Part shown: positions 26,780-35,988 of the stretch, one piece after another
Position numbering within the stretch: position 1 is the first letter of the stretch
Layout of the letters: each line of letters begins with the position of its first letter
Program-made: the position numbers and the translations under genes
The notes under the pieces: model-generated
Told to the model about the DNA's origin: nothing
Database searches by the model: none
The model's input: only the letters and a program-made list of their open reading frames with translations
NCBI RefSeq assembly: GCF_004135405.1
Contig: NZ_CP035491.1
Location: forward strand, 2,728,001-2,792,000
Direction of reading: 5' to 3'
From: Agromyces protaetiae
Lineage (GTDB): Bacteria; Actinomycetota; Actinomycetes; Actinomycetales; Microbacteriaceae
DNA length: 64,000 nucleotides

Positions 26780-29700
26780 CTACGCGCTCGGCTCGCGCCG
26801 CGGCTCGACGCCGTAGAACGCCCGCTCGAAAACCGCACGGGCACGGCGCGTCGCCTGCAGGTAATCGTGCTCGAGACGGCTCGCCGAGCCGGGCGGGTAT
26901 CCCATGATGCGCGCCACGCCCTCGAGCTGCGTGCGGTCGACCGGCAGGACGTCGGTTGTCTTGTCGAGCCAGAGCGTGAGCGCAGACCGCGCCCGCGAGG
27001 CGATGATCCAGGCGGCGCGGAGCGTCTCGGCATCGGAGGCGGGCACGAGGCCGGCATCGACGGCGTTCGCAAGCGCGTCGAGCGTTGAGGTCGTGCGGAG
27101 CGCGGGCACCTCTGCCGCGTGCTGCAACTGCACGAGTTGGATGAACCACTCGACGTCGCTCAGCGAACCGCGACCGAGCTTCAGGTGCCGCGCGGGGTCG
27201 GCTCCCTGCGGCAACCGCTCGTTCTCGACGCGGGCCTTGATGCGTTTGACCTCGCGCACGTCCCGGTCGGAGATCTCCTCGGGGTAGCGCACGGTGTCGG
27301 CGAGCTCGGTGAAGTCGCGGATGAGCGCATCATCGCCCGCGACGCCGCGCGCCCGTAGGAGCGCTTGCGCCTCCCACGTGAGCGACCACCGGGCGTAGTA
27401 GGCGCGGTAGGCGTCGAGCGAGCGGGCGATGACGCCGTTCCGCCCCTCGGGCCGCAGATCGGCGTCGAGGTCGAACGGGAGGCGTGCGTCTTCGCTCAGG
27501 CGTTTGAGCTCGGCGACGATCTTGAGCGCCCTCGTGTGCGCTGCGTCGGGCTCGGCGCCGTCTGGGCGGTACACGTAGATGATGTCGGCGTCCGAGCCGA
27601 TGCCGAGTTCGCGCCCGCCGAAGCGCCCCATGCCGATGACGGCGAACTCGATGCCGTCGGAAACGGCGGCTGCCCCGCCGTCGGCGGCTGGTTCGGCGCC
27701 GTTGGTCCGGATCGCTTCGACGAGCCCTGCGATGTGGTTCTCCGCGACGTCGCTCAGGCCATGTCCGAGTTCTTGGATGGTGCAGACGTCGAGGATGCCC
27801 GCGAGGGCGAGTCGCAGCACCTCGCGTCGTCGCATCGCGCGCAAGACCCTGCCCGAGGCATCCGCCGTCGTGTGACGCGCGAGCACCGCGCGCGTCTCGT
27901 CACGGAGCGACTGGAGGGTGCGCGGACGCAACTCGTCGACGTCTTCGAGCCAGGCGACCGCTTCGGGGATGCGCTCGAGCAGTTCGCCCGCGAACCGCGA
28001 CCCCGACAGCACACGAGTGAGCCGCATGGCGGCGTCGGACGAGTCGCGCAGCAGCCGCAGGTACCAGTGCGTCGTTCCGAGTTCGTCGCTCAAGCGCCGG
28101 AAGGCGAGCATGCCGTAGTCGGGGTCGGCACCCTCGGCGAACCACGAGATCAGCACGGGCATGAGGTGGCGTTGGATCGTCGCGCGTCGCGACACGCCAG
28201 CGGTGAGCGCGCCGATGTGGGCGAGCGCGCCGCGCGGGTCGCGGAAACCGATCGCCGCGAGGCGCGCCTCGGCCTGCTCGCTCGTAAGCTCCAGGCCTTC
28301 GGTCGGGAGCGCCGCAACGGCGGAGAGCAGCGGCCGGTAGAACAGCCGTTCGTGGAGGCCGCGCACCCGCTGCCGCGTCGCCTGCCACGTCGCCGTGAGC
28401 TCGTCAGCGCTCCTCGCGAAGCCCGACGCGCGCGCGAGGATGCGCAGCGCCGCGGGACCGGTCGGCATGAGGTGGGTGCGGCGGAGCCGCGCGAGCTGCA
28501 ACCGGTGCTCGAGCACCCGCAGCATCCGGTAGTCGAGGGAGAATTCCCCCGCCTCCTCGCGGCCGACGTAGCCGTGCTCGGCGAGTGCCGCGAGCGCGCT
28601 GAGCGTGTCGCGCTGGCGGATCGCAGGGTCGGATGCCCCGTGCACGAGCTGCAGGAGCTGCACCGTGAACTCGATGTCTCGAAGGCCGCCCGGCCCGAGC
28701 TTCAACTGCACGTCGACCTCGTCGGCGGGGATGTACTCGGTCACCCGTTCGCGCATGCGCTGCACGGACTCGACGAACCCCTCGCGCGATGAACTCGTCC
28801 ACACCTTCGGCGTGACGCCCGCGAGGTATCGCGCACCGAGCTCGGCGTCGCCGGCGAGCGGCCGGGCCTTCAGGAGCGCCTGGAACTCCCACCCCTTCGC
28901 CCACCGGTCGTAGTACTGCAGGTGCGACTCGAGAGTGCGCACGAGCGCGCCGTCCTTGCCCTCGGGTCGCAGGTTCGGATCCACCTCCCACAGCGGCGGC
29001 TCGATGCCGGCCTCGCCGATGATGCGCTGGGTGAGCATCGCGAGGCGTGTCGCGATCTCGAGCGCGCGTGCCGTCGAGACGACCTCCTCGTCGGCCGACT
29101 CGGCGACGTAGATGACGTCGACGTCGCTCACGTAGTTGAGTTCCCGCGCGCCCGCTTTGCCCATTCCGATGATCGCGAGCCGCGTCGCGGCGACCTCGGT
29201 CGCCACGTACCGACCGGGCGCCGCGGGTTCGCCTTCGCCGCGCGAGACGGCGCGTCGCGCGGCCTCGAGAGCGGCATCGAGAGTCGCGCCCGCGAGGTCG
29301 GCGAGGCCCGCCGCGACGGTGTCGAGCGCCTCGACGGCGCTCGGCCGCGTGAGATCCCACAGCGCGAGCCCGGTCAGCAGACGGCGGTACCTGACGCGCA
29401 CCGCGCGGGCGGATGCCTCGTGGTCGGCGCGGTTCACTCCCCCGTCGAGCGCCTGCCCGAGCAAGACCCGCGCGCTGCGCGCGTCGAGCGGCGGCTCGGG
29501 CTCGGCGAGGAACACGGGGAGCTCGGCCGGATTCCGTTCGAAGAAGTCGGTGAGGCCCTGCGATGCTCCGAGCACGCGCGCGAAGCGCGCCGCAGGCTCG
29601 TCGCGTTCGAGGATCGAGACGACGGATGCCTCGGCGCGATCGAGGAGGCGCAGGGCGCCCCGCACGGCCGCGTCGGGGTCGGCCGCGTGCGAGAACGCGT

Positions 29701-29824
29701 CGAGGAGCCGATCCGCGTCGACGCCCGTGCGCCGTTCGAGTTCGTCGAACTGCGCCGCGGCGGCGCTCAGGTCGTCGAACCCCGCGCGCGCGAGCGCACT
29801 GAGAAGACCGCCCTGACGAGACAT
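26780..29824 (-). CDS. glnE: Bifunctional glutamine synthetase adenylyltransferase/deadenylylase
   Basis: Controls glutamine synthetase by attaching and removing AMP on its tyrosine; 1014 residues. Two nucleotidyltransferase domains are visible: an N-terminal one with GMGKAGARELNYVSDVDVIY (about 240) and a C-terminal one with GMGRFGGRELGIGSDADIIY (about 720), each followed by a GlnD-UR-like helical domain. The ATG at 29824 gives the usual N terminus and has AGGGG upstream; it lies 14 bases after the second glutamine synthetase gene, so the two are cotranscribed. The order glnA - glnE - glnA2 recalls the mycobacterial locus. Confidence 0.95.
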   Translation of the reverse strand: MSRQGGLLSALARAGFDDLSAAAAQFDELERRTGVDADRLLDAFSHAADPDAAVRGALRLLDRAEASVVSILERDEPAARFARVLGASQGLTDFFERNPAELPVFLAEPEPPLDARSARVLLGQALDGGVNRADHEASARAVRVRYRRLLTGLALWDLTRPSAVEALDTVAAGLADLAGATLDAALEAARRAVSRGEGEPAAPGRYVATEVAATRLAIIGMGKAGARELNYVSDVDVIYVAESADEEVVSTARALEIATRLAMLTQRIIGEAGIEPPLWEVDPNLRPEGKDGALVRTLESHLQYYDRWAKGWEFQALLKARPLAGDAELGARYLAGVTPKVWTSSSREGFVESVQRMRERVTEYIPADEVDVQLKLGPGGLRDIEFTVQLLQLVHGASDPAIRQRDTLSALAALAEHGYVGREEAGEFSLDYRMLRVLEHRLQLARLRRTHLMPTGPAALRILARASGFARSADELTATWQATRQRVRGLHERLFYRPLLSAVAALPTEGLELTSEQAEARLAAIGFRDPRGALAHIGALTAGVSRRATIQRHLMPVLISWFAEGADPDYGMLAFRRLSDELGTTHWYLRLLRDSSDAAMRLTRVLSGSRFAGELLERIPEAVAWLEDVDELRPRTLQSLRDETRAVLARHTTADASGRVLRAMRRREVLRLALAGILDVCTIQELGHGLSDVAENHIAGLVEAIRTNGAEPAADGGAAAVSDGIEFAVIGMGRFGGRELGIGSDADIIYVYRPDGAEPDAAHTRALKIVAELKRLSEDARLPFDLDADLRPEGRNGVIARSLDAYRAYYARWSLTWEAQALLRARGVAGDDALIRDFTELADTVRYPEEISDRDVREVKRIKARVENERLPQGADPARHLKLGRGSLSDVEWFIQLVQLQHAAEVPALRTTSTLDALANAVDAGLVPASDAETLRAAWIIASRARSALTLWLDKTTDVLPVDRTQLEGVARIMGYPPGSASRLEHDYLQATRRARAVFERAFYGVEPRREPSA

Positions 29825-29838
29825 CCGGTCGTCGACCC

Positions 29839-31176
29839 CTAGAGGATCTCGAGGTTGCGCTGCAGCTCGAAGGGCGTCACCTGCGAGCGGTAGTCCTTCC
29901 ACTCGGCGCGCTTGTTCGCGAGGACGAAGCTGAAGACCTCTTCGCCGAGCGTCTCGGCGACGAGTTCGGAGTCTTCCATGTACTCGATCGCGTGCTCGAG
30001 GCTCGAGGGCAGCGGGTCGTAGCCGAGCGCGCGGCGCTCGGTGTCGCTCAGCGTCCAGACGTTGTCTTCGGCCTCGGGCGGGAGCTCGTAGCCCTCTTCG
30101 ATGCCCTTGAGGCCGGCCGCGAGCAGTAGCGAGAACGCGAGATACGGGTTCGCGGCCGAGTCGATCGCCCGATATTCGACACGGGCGCTCTGCCCCTTGT
30201 TGGGCTTGTAGAGGGGGACGCGCACGAGCGCCGAACGGTTGTTGTGACCCCAGCACACGAAGCTCGGCGCTTCGCCGCCGCCCCAGATGCGCTTGTACGA
30301 GTTCACGAACTGGTTCGTGACGGCCGAGATCTCGGAGGAATGGCGCAGCAGGCCCGCGATGAACTGGCGGCCGATCTTCGACAACTGGTACTGCGCGCCG
30401 GCCTCGAAGAACGCGTTCGCGTCGCCCTCGAAGAGCGAGAGGTGGGTGTGCATGCCGCTGCCGGGGAACTCGGAGAACGGCTTCGGCATGAACGTCGCGT
30501 AGACGCCCTGCTCGATCGCGACTTCTTTGATGACCGTGCGGAAGGTCATGATGTTGTCGGCCGTCGTGAGCGCGTCGGCGTAGCGGAGGTCGATCTCGTT
30601 CTGGCCGGGGCCCGCCTCGTGGTGGCTGAACTCGACCGAGATGCCGAGGTCTTCGAGCATGCGCACGGAACGGCGCCGGAAATCGTGCGCGGTGCCGCCC
30701 GGGACGTTGTCGAAATACCCGGCCGAGTCGACGGGGACCGGGCCCTCAGGGCCGTACTTCGACGACTTGAGCAGGTAGAACTCGATCTCGGGGTGCGTGT
30801 AGAACGTGAACCCGCGGTCGGCGGCGCGCGCGAGCGTGCGCTTCAGCACATTCCGGGGGTCGGAGACCGCCGGCTCGCCGTCGGGCGTCGTGATGTCGCA
30901 GAACATGCGCGCCGTGGGGTCGACGTCGCCGCGCCACGGAAGGGTCTGGAACGTCGTGGGGTCGGGGAACGCGAGCAGATCGGACTCGTACGTTCGGCTC
31001 AACCCTTCGATGGCCGAGCCGTCGAACCCGATCCCTTCGTTGAACGCGCCCTCGACCTCAGCGGGGGCGATGGCCACGGACTTCAAGGTCCCGACGACGT
31101 CGGTGAACCACAACCTGACGAACTTGACCCCTCGTTCTTCGATGGTCCGGAGAACGAAGTCGCGCTGCTTATCCAT
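29839..31176 (-). CDS. glnA2: Second glutamine synthetase-like enzyme (GlnA2 type, no adenylylation site)
   Basis: A 445-residue GSI-family protein. Catalytic features are kept: [36 protein letters not shown]. The adenylylation segment is absent; the aligned region reads [17 protein letters not shown] with no tyrosine, so GlnE should not act on it. It could be a true glutamine synthetase or a gamma-glutamylpolyamine/gamma-glutamyl ligase, as shown for some actinobacterial GlnA paralogues. The ATG at 31176 has GAGAGGG upstream, and a -10 (TACGCT) lies 24 bases before it. Confidence 0.92.
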   Translation of the reverse strand: MDKQRDFVLRTIEERGVKFVRLWFTDVVGTLKSVAIAPAEVEGAFNEGIGFDGSAIEGLSRTYESDLLAFPDPTTFQTLPWRGDVDPTARMFCDITTPDGEPAVSDPRNVLKRTLARAADRGFTFYTHPEIEFYLLKSSKYGPEGPVPVDSAGYFDNVPGGTAHDFRRRSVRMLEDLGISVEFSHHEAGPGQNEIDLRYADALTTADNIMTFRTVIKEVAIEQGVYATFMPKPFSEFPGSGMHTHLSLFEGDANAFFEAGAQYQLSKIGRQFIAGLLRHSSEISAVTNQFVNSYKRIWGGGEAPSFVCWGHNNRSALVRVPLYKPNKGQSARVEYRAIDSAANPYLAFSLLLAAGLKGIEEGYELPPEAEDNVWTLSDTERRALGYDPLPSSLEHAIEYMEDSELVAETLGEEVFSFVLANKRAEWKDYRSQVTPFELQRNLEIL

Positions 31177-31199
31177 CCACACCCTCTCTCGCATCTCAC

Positions 31200-31205
31200 A
31201 GCGTA
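31200..31205 (-). promoter_or_regulatory. -10 of glnA2-glnE operon
   Basis: TACGCT on the minus strand, giving a leader of about 17 bases with GAGAGGG. Confidence 0.5.
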
Positions 31206-31236
31206 CCGGCACGGCCGGGCCGTCAGGCGTCTGTGG

Positions 31237-31242
31237 AAGACT
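31237..31242 (+). promoter_or_regulatory. Weak -10 of leaderless panB
   Basis: AAGACT, 6 bases before the ATG at 31249; spacing fits the leaderless pattern but the hexamer is poor at its first base. Confidence 0.35.
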
Positions 31243-31248
31243 GGCGGC

Positions 31249-32094
31249 ATGTCAGAGCAGAACCCGTACGGCGGCGCCGCTGCCGCGACCGACGGTCCGA
31301 AGCGCGTCCGCACCCGGCACTTCCAGAACGCGAAGCGCGACGGCATCAAGATCACGGGGCTCACGAGCTACGACCAGCTCACGGCCCGCATCTTCGACGA
31401 AGCCGGCATCGACTTCCTTCTCGTCGGCGACTCGGCCGGCAACAACGTGTTCGGCTACGAGACGACCCTGCCGGTGAAGGTCGACGACCTGATCCCGCTC
31501 ACGCGCGCCGTCGCAGGCGCCGTGAAGCGCGCGTTCGTCGTCGCCGACATGCCGTTCGGCTCGTACGAGAACGGCCCCGAAGACGCCCTCCACACGGCCG
31601 TGCGCTTCATGAAGGAGACCGGCGCCCACGCGGTCAAACTCGAGGGCGGGGAGCGCAGCCGCAAGCAGATCCACCGCATCGTTCAGGCGGGCATCCCCGT
31701 CATGGCGCACATCGGCTACACCCCGCAGAGCGAACACGGCCTCGGCGGGCATGTCATCCAGGGCCGCGGCGACGGCATCACACAACTCCTCGCGGACGCG
31801 CAGGCCGTGCAAGATGCCGGTGCGTTCGCGGTCGTCCTCGAGATGGTGCCGTCCGAGGCGGCGCGCCAGGTCACCGAGCAGCTCTCGATCCCGACGATCA
31901 GCGTCGGCGCCGGTCCCCACACCGACGGCCAGCTGCTCGTCTGGACCGACTGGGCGGGGCTCACGCCGGGCCGCATCCCGAAGTTCGTCAAGCAGTACGC
32001 GAACCTCTCGGGCATTCTGAACGACGCCGCGCACGCGTGGCGCGACGACGTCGCGAACGGCGTCTACCCGGGCCCCGAGCACTCCTACGAGTAG
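31249..32094 (+). CDS. panB: 3-methyl-2-oxobutanoate hydroxymethyltransferase
   Basis: First committed step of pantothenate synthesis: transfers a hydroxymethyl group from methylenetetrahydrofolate to ketoisovalerate. The 281-residue TIM barrel shows [17 protein letters not shown] (metal site), [29 protein letters not shown] and [10 protein letters not shown] with the catalytic Glu. The ATG at 31249 follows a weak -10 by 6 bases. It is divergent from glnA2 and convergent with the SPOR-like gene; no other pan genes are in the window. Confidence 0.96.
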   Translation: MSEQNPYGGAAAATDGPKRVRTRHFQNAKRDGIKITGLTSYDQLTARIFDEAGIDFLLVGDSAGNNVFGYETTLPVKVDDLIPLTRAVAGAVKRAFVVADMPFGSYENGPEDALHTAVRFMKETGAHAVKLEGGERSRKQIHRIVQAGIPVMAHIGYTPQSEHGLGGHVIQGRGDGITQLLADAQAVQDAGAFAVVLEMVPSEAARQVTEQLSIPTISVGAGPHTDGQLLVWTDWAGLTPGRIPKFVKQYANLSGILNDAAHAWRDDVANGVYPGPEHSYE

Positions 32095-32112
32095 CGCGAG
32101 GTGCCGCGGAGA

Positions 32113-32298
32113 TCAGTCGTCCGCGGCATCCTCTTCGGCCCACTTCGCGCTGTTCGCGCGCAGGATCTCGAGCGCTCGGGATGCCTCGTCGCGCGTCTCG
32201 AACGGACCCACGCGATCGATCGACGGCGACACGAAGCCCTGTTCGACCTCGCCCGTTCTGATGTTGTACCAGTAGAGGTGCTCGACATCATCGGTCAT
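32113..32298 (-). CDS. SPOR-like small protein
   Basis: A 61-residue acidic protein with the pattern YWYNIRTGEVEQGF...GPFETRDEASRALEI, which matches the short SPOR-type proteins of actinobacteria. It lacks a signal peptide or membrane helix. The function is unknown; in other genomes it lies near methionine aminopeptidase or panB. The ATG is fixed by TAGGAT 6 bases upstream, so it is probably leaderless. Confidence 0.85.
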   Translation of the reverse strand: MTDDVEHLYWYNIRTGEVEQGFVSPSIDRVGPFETRDEASRALEILRANSAKWAEEDAADD

Positions 32299-32304
32299 GC
32301 CGCG

Positions 32305-32310
32305 ATCCTA
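32305..32310 (-). promoter_or_regulatory. -10 of leaderless SPOR-like gene
   Basis: TAGGAT on the minus strand, 6 bases before the ATG at 32298. Confidence 0.6.
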
Positions 32311-32354
32311 CGCCGCACGCCTCCGTCGATGGGGAACTCGTGCATCGCTCGCGA

Positions 32355-32360
32355 TAAGGT
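32355..32360 (+). promoter_or_regulatory. -10 of leaderless ppgK
   Basis: TAAGGT, 6 bases before the ATG at 32367. Confidence 0.6.
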
Positions 32361-32366
32361 TCTCCC

Positions 32367-33119
32367 ATGGCGACCACCCACGCGATCGGCATCGACATCG
32401 GCGGCACCGGCATCAAGGGGGCGGTGGTCGACCTCGCAACCGGAACGCTCCTCTCGGAGCGGCGCAAGATCAAGACCCCGCAGGGCGGCAAGCCCGATGA
32501 CATCCTCGATGCAACCGCCGAACTGCTCGCGGGCTTCGACGAGGCAGGCGAAGAGGGTGTCCCCGTCGGGCTGTGCTTCCCGGCGATCGTGAAGCGCGGG
32601 TACACGCTGTCTGCGGCGAACATCTCCGAGAAGTGGATCGGCCTGCCGGCCGAGAGGCTCTTCGAGGAGCGTTTCGGTCGTGAGATCCACTTCATCAACG
32701 ACGCGGATGCCGCGGGGTACGCCGAGTCGCGCTACGGCGCCGCCGTCGGCGCCGAAGGGCTCGTCATCCTCACGACGCTCGGCACGGGCATCGGCAGCGC
32801 GTTCCTCTACGACGGAGTCCTCGTGCCGAACACCGAGCTCGGCCACCTCGAGATCGACGGCGAGAAGGCCGAGCGGGCCGCCGCGTACTCGGCGATGGAG
32901 CGTGAAGACCTCGACTGGAAGCAGTGGACCAAGCGTCTTCAGCGGTTCTACTCGCACGTCGAGTTCCTCTTCACGCCCGACCTGTTCGTCGTCGGCGGCG
33001 GCGTCTCGAAGCACCACGAGGAGTTCTTGCCGCTCCTCGACCTGAAGACGCCGATCGTGCCGGCCACGCACCGCAACAATTCGGGCATCATCGGCGCCGC
33101 GTCGCTCGCGGTCGGCTGA
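32367..33119 (+). CDS. ppgK: Polyphosphate glucokinase
   Basis: Phosphorylates glucose with inorganic polyphosphate, and usually ATP, in glycolysis; 250 residues. A ROK-type fold with the phosphate-binding motif DIGGTGIKG (9-17), the PpgK segment LTTLGTGIGSAFL and the sugar-binding INDADAAG and ELGHLEI. The WKQW and HVEFLFTPD regions near the C terminus are typical of polyphosphate glucokinases rather than ATP-only ROK kinases. The start is fixed by TAAGGT 6 bases upstream. Confidence 0.95.
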   Translation: MATTHAIGIDIGGTGIKGAVVDLATGTLLSERRKIKTPQGGKPDDILDATAELLAGFDEAGEEGVPVGLCFPAIVKRGYTLSAANISEKWIGLPAERLFEERFGREIHFINDADAAGYAESRYGAAVGAEGLVILTTLGTGIGSAFLYDGVLVPNTELGHLEIDGEKAERAAAYSAMEREDLDWKQWTKRLQRFYSHVEFLFTPDLFVVGGGVSKHHEEFLPLLDLKTPIVPATHRNNSGIIGAASLAVG

Positions 33120-33186
33120 GACATCCGGGCCGTTCTGACCGTCCTGACCGTCGCCGAGGGCGACGTGCATCGCGTGACCAGGAGAA

Positions 33187-33570
<384 letters not shown>

Positions 33571-33576
33571 CCTTCC

Positions 33577-33582
33577 AGCCTA
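33577..33582 (-). promoter_or_regulatory. -10 of rnpB
   Basis: TAGGCT on the minus strand, 6 bases before the RNA 5' end at 33570. This anchors the -10 to start distance used for the leaderless genes. Confidence 0.65.
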
Positions 33583-33593
33583 CAGGGCGGGCC

Positions 33594-34331
33594 TCAGATG
33601 CCCGATTCGTCGGTGCGGACGAGGATGCGGTCGCACTCGGGGCACTGCACGACGTCGTCGGGCGCCGCACGGCGCACCGCCTCGAGGTCGGAGCCCGTGA
33701 GCGTGATCGTGCAACCGCCGCACGTGCGCTGACGGAGGAGGGCCGCGCCGACCCCGCCGCCGCGAACACGGCGCTGCTCGTAGAACGCGAGGAGGTCGGC
33801 GGGGATCGTCGCGGCGACGACCGCGCGGTCACGGTCGGTCTGCTCGCGTTCGGTGGCGATGCCTGCGGAGGCTTCGTCACGCTCGGCCTCGAGGCTCTGC
33901 TGTGCGACGGCGATCGCGGCCCGTTCGTCGTCGATCGCGGCGACGGCGCCCTCGGCGCCCTCGACCTTCTCCATGACGACGAGCTCTTGGTCTTCGAGGT
34001 CGGAGAGCCGGCGCTTGAGCGAGACGAGCTCGCCCTCGAGCGCCTGCACGTCTTTCAGCGACGAGGTCTGGGTGAGGCGCTCGCCGTCGCGCGCGATGCG
34101 CGCCTCGACGATCCTGACGTCGCTCTCGATGCGGCCGAGCTCGGTCTTCGCGTCTTCGAGTACCCCGACGGCCTCGGCGCGCGAGCGCCGGACGGCGTCG
34201 TCGCGGGTCGCGAGTTCTGCGAGCGGGGCCGTCTGCGGAAGGGCGTTCAGGCGGTGGGCGAGCTGTGCGAGTCGCGTGTCGAGCGCCTGCAGGCGGAGCA
34301 GTTCTTGCTGGGCGGCGGGAGCGGCCTTCAT
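33594..34331 (-). CDS. C4-type zinc ribbon / coiled-coil protein
   Basis: A 245-residue protein with a long helical coiled coil (about 5-185) followed by a C-terminal zinc ribbon: TCGGC (about 205) and QCPEC (about 230). The family (COG1579-like) is widespread, essential in some species, and of unknown function, possibly nucleic-acid binding. AAGGAGG precedes the ATG at 34331. It lies 82 bases after the Nif3-like gene in the same direction, the usual pairing in actinobacteria. Confidence 0.92.
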   Translation of the reverse strand: MKAAPAAQQELLRLQALDTRLAQLAHRLNALPQTAPLAELATRDDAVRRSRAEAVGVLEDAKTELGRIESDVRIVEARIARDGERLTQTSSLKDVQALEGELVSLKRRLSDLEDQELVVMEKVEGAEGAVAAIDDERAAIAVAQQSLEAERDEASAGIATEREQTDRDRAVVAATIPADLLAFYEQRRVRGGGVGAALLRQRTCGGCTITLTGSDLEAVRRAAPDDVVQCPECDRILVRTDESGI

Positions 34332-34413
34332 GCGGGCCTCCTTCGGGTCGGGGCGGTCTGCCGATCGCGTCGATCGCAGAAGTGGTTCGGTCGGGTGTCG
34401 GTCGCAGTCGCGG

Positions 34414-35232
34414 TCATTGCACGACCTGGAAGTCCCACGGGTCGGTGCGCAGTTCGCTCACGAGGACGTCGAGCTCGGGATGCGCCGCACGCAGCTCTGC
34501 GGCGGCGCGGTCGAGCCACAGCCACTCACTCGCCCAGTGGGAGACGTCGAGGAGCGCGGGGCCGCCGCCGAGAAGCGCCTGCTCGCGGGCTTCGGAGGCG
34601 GGGTGATGGCGGAGGTCGGCCGTGATGTAGACGTCGGCGGCGCGCACGGCGGGGTCGGAGAGGAGCGAGTCGCCCGCTCCCCCGCACACGGCGACGGTCT
34701 CGACGGGAGCGTCGAACCCGCCCGAGGCGCGGACGCCCGTCGCGGTCGCCGGCAGGATCTCGGCGAGACGGCGGGCGAGTCGCCCGAGGGTCGTCGGCTC
34801 GGGAAGCCTGCCCACTCGCCCGAGCCCACGCGCCGGATCGACGCCCGGCACGATCGGCGAGACATCCGTCAGCCCGAGGGCGTCGGCGAGGACCGCCGAC
34901 GTTCCCGACTCGACGACGTCGGCGTTCGTGTGCGCCGCGACGAGCGCGCAATCGGCGCGGATGAGCCGCGCGAGGAGCGATCCCTTGTAGCGGTCTTCGG
35001 CGATGCTCGTGACGCCGCGAAGGAGCAGCGGATGGTGGGCGATGACGAGGTCGGCGCCCGACTCGATCGCCTCGTCGACGGTCGCGGCGACTGCGTCGAC
35101 GACGAAGAGCACACGCCCGATGGATGCCCCGGGGTCGCCCGTCACGAGCCCGGGAGCGTCCCACGGCTCCGCGCCCGCGAGCGGCCAGAGCCGGTCGACG
35201 GTCGCGAGCACTTCGGAGAGCGGGACGGTCAC
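34414..35232 (-). CDS. Nif3-like dinuclear metal centre protein
   Basis: A 272-residue member of the Nif3/YbgI family, hexameric proteins with two metal ions per subunit. Metal ligands are seen in IAHHPLLL, AAHTNADV, ITADLRHH and DVSHWASE. Often annotated as a GTP cyclohydrolase type 1-like protein, but the biological role is not established. The GTG at 35232 is fixed by TAGGCT 6 bases upstream. Followed by the zinc ribbon gene. Confidence 0.92.
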   Translation of the reverse strand: MTVPLSEVLATVDRLWPLAGAEPWDAPGLVTGDPGASIGRVLFVVDAVAATVDEAIESGADLVIAHHPLLLRGVTSIAEDRYKGSLLARLIRADCALVAAHTNADVVESGTSAVLADALGLTDVSPIVPGVDPARGLGRVGRLPEPTTLGRLARRLAEILPATATGVRASGGFDAPVETVAVCGGAGDSLLSDPAVRAADVYITADLRHHPASEAREQALLGGGPALLDVSHWASEWLWLDRAAAELRAAHPELDVLVSELRTDPWDFQVVQ

Positions 35233-35238
35233 CCGCTC

Positions 35239-35244
35239 AGCCTA
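35239..35244 (-). promoter_or_regulatory. -10 of leaderless Nif3-like gene
   Basis: TAGGCT on the minus strand, 6 bases before the GTG at 35232. Confidence 0.6.
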
Positions 35245-35311
35245 CCGGCGGGGCGGCGTCCTCGAAGGGCGACGCCGTGCCGGGCGGCGTACGACGGGAT
35301 TGCGTCACCCT

Positions 35312-35333
35312 GACTACTCGTGCGAGAGTAGTC
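35312..35333. promoter_or_regulatory. Palindromic operator before padR-MFS
   Basis: GACTACTC-n6-GAGTAGTC, a perfect 8-6-8 palindrome. It covers the likely -10 of padR (GAGAGT, 35324-35329) and ends 2 bases before the GTG, so binding would block the promoter. Probably bound by the PadR protein itself. Confidence 0.7.
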
Positions 35334-35335
35334 GT

Positions 35336-35935
35336 GTGTCGAGCATCCGTCTGTACATCCTGAGCTCGCTCATCGAGCGCGGGCCGATGCACGGGCACGC
35401 CCTGAAGAACCTCGCCGAGCAGGAGCACGTCCACGAGTGGACCGACATCTCCGTCGGCGCCCTCTACGGCGCGCTCAAGCGCATGCACGCAGACGGACTC
35501 GTCGCCATCGAGCGCACCGAGCGGGAGGGGAACTACCCGGCCCGCCAGGTCTACGGCATCACCGACGGGGGCATCGCCGCGCTCCGAGACATCCGGGCAC
35601 GCGCCTTCGCGACGCTCGACAAGACGCCCGACCCCTTCGACCTCGCATTCACGCGACTCGACCCCGACGACCTCGACGGGCTCGGCCCTGCGCTCGTCGC
35701 TCGCCGCGACGGGTACCGCGAGCAGCTCGAAGCCGGCCGCGCGAAGATCGAGCACATCGATCAGTACCTCTGGCGCTCCGAGCGACTGGCCCTCGAGCAC
35801 CGGCTCCACCGGCTCGAGGCCGAGATCGCCTGGCACGACGATCTCATCGCGAGCGTGCCGCTCATCGTCGAAGACGAACGCGAGCGCCGCCGCCGCAAGG
35901 GGTCGAAGGGCGACACGCCGCCCGAGGCATCCTGA
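35336..35935 (+). CDS. PadR family transcriptional regulator
   Basis: A 199-residue regulator with the N-terminal winged helix (about 1-80: LYILSSLIERGPMHGHAL, SVGALYGALKRM) and a C-terminal Vir-type helical domain (about 95-185) for dimerisation. The GTG at 35336 was chosen because the reading frame starts there and the palindrome ends 2 bases upstream; the mRNA is probably leaderless. The MFS exporter gene follows after 53 bases, so the protein probably represses its own operon and is released by the exported compound. Confidence 0.92.
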   Translation: MSSIRLYILSSLIERGPMHGHALKNLAEQEHVHEWTDISVGALYGALKRMHADGLVAIERTEREGNYPARQVYGITDGGIAALRDIRARAFATLDKTPDPFDLAFTRLDPDDLDGLGPALVARRDGYREQLEAGRAKIEHIDQYLWRSERLALEHRLHRLEAEIAWHDDLIASVPLIVEDERERRRRKGSKGDTPPEAS

Positions 35936-35988
35936 CGCGACATCCTGACCCATCTCCCCACATTCCGCACCAACCCCTGAGGACTCTC

